Positions 21,410 to 21,858 of a stretch of DNA of 21,858 nt are shown piece by piece. Position numbers and translations under genes: made by a program. Under the pieces are notes generated by a model. That model made no database searches, was not told the DNA's origin, and was given only the letters and a program-made list of their open reading frames with translations. Origin of the DNA: a virus; the IMG/VR virus record IMGVR_UViG_3300009164_000399, positions 1 to 21,858 of that record; one strand, given 5' to 3'. Every line of letters starts with the position of its first letter. Positions within the stretch are counted from its first letter, which is position 1.

Positions 21410-21840
21410 GTCTTGTGCTTGACCCTGACATTGTTGGCCCGTGGGTGGCCGAGAAGTCTGGGTGCGACTACAAGCCTGGCGATGCCACTATCGGCTGGGA
21501 ACGCAACGGCGAACTGATCGCGGGCGTTCTGTACAACGACTACAACGAGGCCAACATCCAGATTCACAGCCGTGTGGATGGCTATGTACCGATGAAATGG
21601 TACTGGACAATTTTTGATTACCCGTTCAAACAGTTGGGCGTCAAGAGACTGAGTGGTATAGTTTACTCTACCAACTTGAAGGCCCAGAAGCTCAACGAGC
21701 ATCTAGGCTTTCAGCGCGAAGCGATCCTGAGAAATTACTTTCCAGAAGCCGACGCGATTGTCTATGTGATGTTCAAAGACGATTGCCGCTTTTTAGGAGA
21801 GAAATATGGGAAAAAAGAGCAAAGCGCCGAAGGCACCTGA
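21406..21840 (+). CDS. GNAT-like acetyltransferase-fold protein
   Basis: A 144-residue protein. The C-terminal half reads like the GNAT core: RLSGIVYSTNLKAQKLNEHL then GFQREAILRNYFPE (residues 81-114), with the N-x-x-A-x-x-L-x-x-x-L-G-F pattern, and IVYVMFKDD after. The acetyl-CoA pyrophosphate loop (Q/R-x-x-G-x-G/A) is not clear, so catalytic activity is uncertain. Such short GNAT-like proteins occur in tail regions of other podoviruses. The GTG start overlaps the preceding stop (GTGA). It might acetylate a virion or host protein or have become structural. Confidence 0.72.
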   Translation: MSLVLDPDIVGPWVAEKSGCDYKPGDATIGWERNGELIAGVLYNDYNEANIQIHSRVDGYVPMKWYWTIFDYPFKQLGVKRLSGIVYSTNLKAQKLNEHLGFQREAILRNYFPEADAIVYVMFKDDCRFLGEKYGKKEQSAEGT

Positions 21841-21858
21841 CTACACGGCATTGGCAGA
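21806..21858 (+). CDS. Start of a further virion-cluster gene (partial)
   Basis: An AGGAGAG ribosome site and an ATG at 21806 open a frame reading MGKKSKAPKAPDYTALA before the window ends. It overlaps the end of the GNAT-like gene by 35 bases in a different frame. The basic, Ala/Pro-rich start is like that of internal or ejection proteins coded after tail hub genes in other phages, as I recall. Only 17 codons are visible. Confidence 0.6.
   Translation, partial: MGKKSKAPKAPDYTALA

Overview
The window is a contiguous piece of a tailed double-stranded DNA phage (Caudoviricetes). The late gene order and the families present (a P22-type portal of about 730 residues, a separate scaffold, a coat protein, a short head-tail adaptor and a P22 gp10-like tail hub) point to a podovirus-like virion. 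No tape-measure, sheath or tail-tube gene is seen, and no tRNA, rRNA, transposon, CRISPR array or integrase. The host cannot be read from the sequence. The moderate GC content, by eye a little above one half, would suit a freshwater beta- or gammaproteobacterium, but this is only an impression.

Layout. Positions 109-2334 form a compact leftward (minus-strand) early operon. It holds a Sak4-like recombination ATPase, a DUF669 ssDNA-binding-like protein, a partner protein of unknown function, two small unknown proteins and a 32-residue single-pass membrane peptide. A 112-bp divergent control region (2335-2446) has one candidate promoter on each strand sharing a palindromic operator-like site. 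Rightward from it run a small helix-turn-helix protein, a PAPS-reductase-like PP-loop enzyme and a Toprim primase / RepA-type helicase fusion. Next comes the largest non-coding gap, 244 bp (5514-5757). It is packed with GCCCCT/AGGGGC inverted repeats, a long hairpin and four-tract G-quadruplex motifs on both strands, and is a good candidate for a replication origin or other structured control element. A small AT-rich orphan gene with its own promoter-like and operator-like signals follows.

The packaging and structural block runs from 6070 to the right edge, all on the plus strand, mostly with overlapping or touching genes: a small unknown protein, TerS-like protein, TerL, a small structural candidate, portal, a fibre with a glycine-rich solenoid, a DUF4376-type protein, three small proteins, scaffold, coat and a likely decoration protein. 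A strong intrinsic terminator follows. After it come a DUF115-methyltransferase fusion, a coiled-coil protein with an AT-hook-like end, a head-tail adaptor, an ADP-ribosyltransferase-like protein, the gp10-like tail hub, a GNAT-like protein and the start of one more gene.

How it fits together. The left side handles regulation, recombination and replication, and the right side packages DNA and builds the particle. The unusual part is the set of enzyme-like genes placed among the virion genes (ADP-ribosyltransferase-like, DUF115-methyltransferase, GNAT-like), which could modify the virion or act on the host at entry, together with the highly structured element beside the primase-helicase. All functional statements come from reading motifs and gene order; no database search was run.
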